A DNA stretch of 5,308 nt from an uncultured Bacteroidales bacterium (GTDB lineage: Bacteria; Bacteroidota; Bacteroidia; Bacteroidales; FEN-979): the NCBI GenBank assembly GCA_903928285.1, contig CAIYQH010000304.1, forward strand, positions 1 to 5,308, read 5' to 3'. Made by a program: the position numbers and the translations under genes. The notes below the pieces were generated by a model, which was not told the origin of the DNA, ran no database searches, and was given only the letters and a program-made list of their open reading frames with translations. This document shows positions 4,926 through 5,308 of the stretch, one piece after another (within the stretch, counting starts at the first letter, position 1; the number at the start of each line of letters is the position of its first letter).

Positions 4926-5308
4926 ATATATTACCTAAAATGTATCTAACATAACGAAAACGACAATCAGCGTGCCGGCAGAATTGAAAAAACAAAGGAT
5001 CAACCATTTATCCCTGGTAATCAGGAAATAAATGCTGCAAGGCAAGTAAAGCCTTTCAAATATACTATTCTTTTATACAATGTAAAAGGATTCCGGAATT
5101 AATTATCAAGTCCATCTGATCATTTCCGGATATTACCACAGATTTCCATAGCAGTTATTTGGTAAAACCATTACCGGTGAAGCTTTCAAGGCGCACAGAT
5201 ATTGATATTTTTAGAAAATATCAGGGCTGTAGATTTACGACCGGAGCTTACCGGATCGGCAAATTCATCCTGCAACATAGCCTGTGCGTGGTATGAAAAT
5301 TACGAACA
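4926..5308. other. AT-rich intergenic region without a recognised gene
   Basis: About 380 bases with no convincing coding sequence on either strand. It holds a 10-bp palindrome, ATTCCGGAAT (5090-5099). It also holds a possible distal minus-strand promoter, TATATTTG on the minus strand at 5057-5064 with TTTT at 5084-5087 (19-nt spacing). A 9-bp inverted repeat lies at 5203-5223. A frame lacking stops runs from 5181 to the window end but has no ATG, and an ATG at 5293 opens only five codons before the edge. Either could be the start of a gene beyond the window, but there is too little sequence to call one. Confidence 0.6.
5203..5223. repeat. AT-rich inverted repeat with 9-bp arms
   Basis: TGATATTTT (5203-5211) and AAAATATCA (5215-5223) are perfect inverted arms around a 3-base spacer, TAG. 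Such a dyad could be an operator for a dimeric regulator or a small hairpin. A partial -7-like sequence, TAGATTTA (5230-5237), follows seven bases downstream on the plus strand, but no good -33 box accompanies it. There is no T-tract after the arms to suggest a terminator. Confidence 0.45.

Overview
The window reads as a chromosomal segment of a Bacteroidota member, probably an environmental or uncultured lineage. Two observations support this. Intergenic DNA carries promoters of the Bacteroidota primary-sigma type (TTTG, about 20 nt, TAnnTTTG), with no clear Shine-Dalgarno sequences. The first protein also begins like Bacteroidales lipid acyltransferases (WKGKSRGNVLGYKIF). I see no phage, transposase, CRISPR, tRNA or rRNA sequence. 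The DNA is of moderate GC content in genes and AT-rich in the last 470 bases.

Layout, left to right. (1) Positions 51-1870 hold a translationally coupled plus-strand pair. The first gene is an LpxL/HtrB-type lipid acyltransferase. The second is an exported calcineurin-like phosphoesterase closely resembling the Mn-dependent ADP-ribose/CDP-alcohol diphosphatase (ADPRM) family. The pair is bracketed by degenerate ACAAAG/TTTGTG-type short repeats in opposite orientation. (2) Positions 1984-3147 hold an aldose 1-epimerase made as an exported lipoprotein, behind a consensus promoter so close to the start codon that the mRNA may be nearly leaderless. (3) Positions 3290-4174 hold an exported protein made of two tandem sCache_2-like domains and nothing else. 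It has its own promoter and a stem-loop at the predicted 5' end of the mRNA. (4) Convergent to it, on the minus strand at 4317-4841, is a small secreted protein ending in a VPTL-type C-terminal sorting signal (IPTL-CTERM family, exosortase-dependent). (5) Positions 4842-5308 are AT-rich and non-coding as far as I can see. They hold candidate minus-strand promoters and a near-perfect AT palindrome.

The genes do not form an obvious single pathway. Their common theme is the cell envelope: one membrane-associated lipid enzyme and four exported proteins (periplasmic phosphatase, lipoprotein epimerase, ligand-binding Cache protein, surface-sorted protein). Apart from the first pair, each gene appears to have its own transcription unit. 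No convincing undescribed multi-gene system is visible. The points most worth following are the VPTL-CTERM protein, the stand-alone tandem Cache protein with its 5' stem-loop, and the coupled acyltransferase/ADPRM-like pair.
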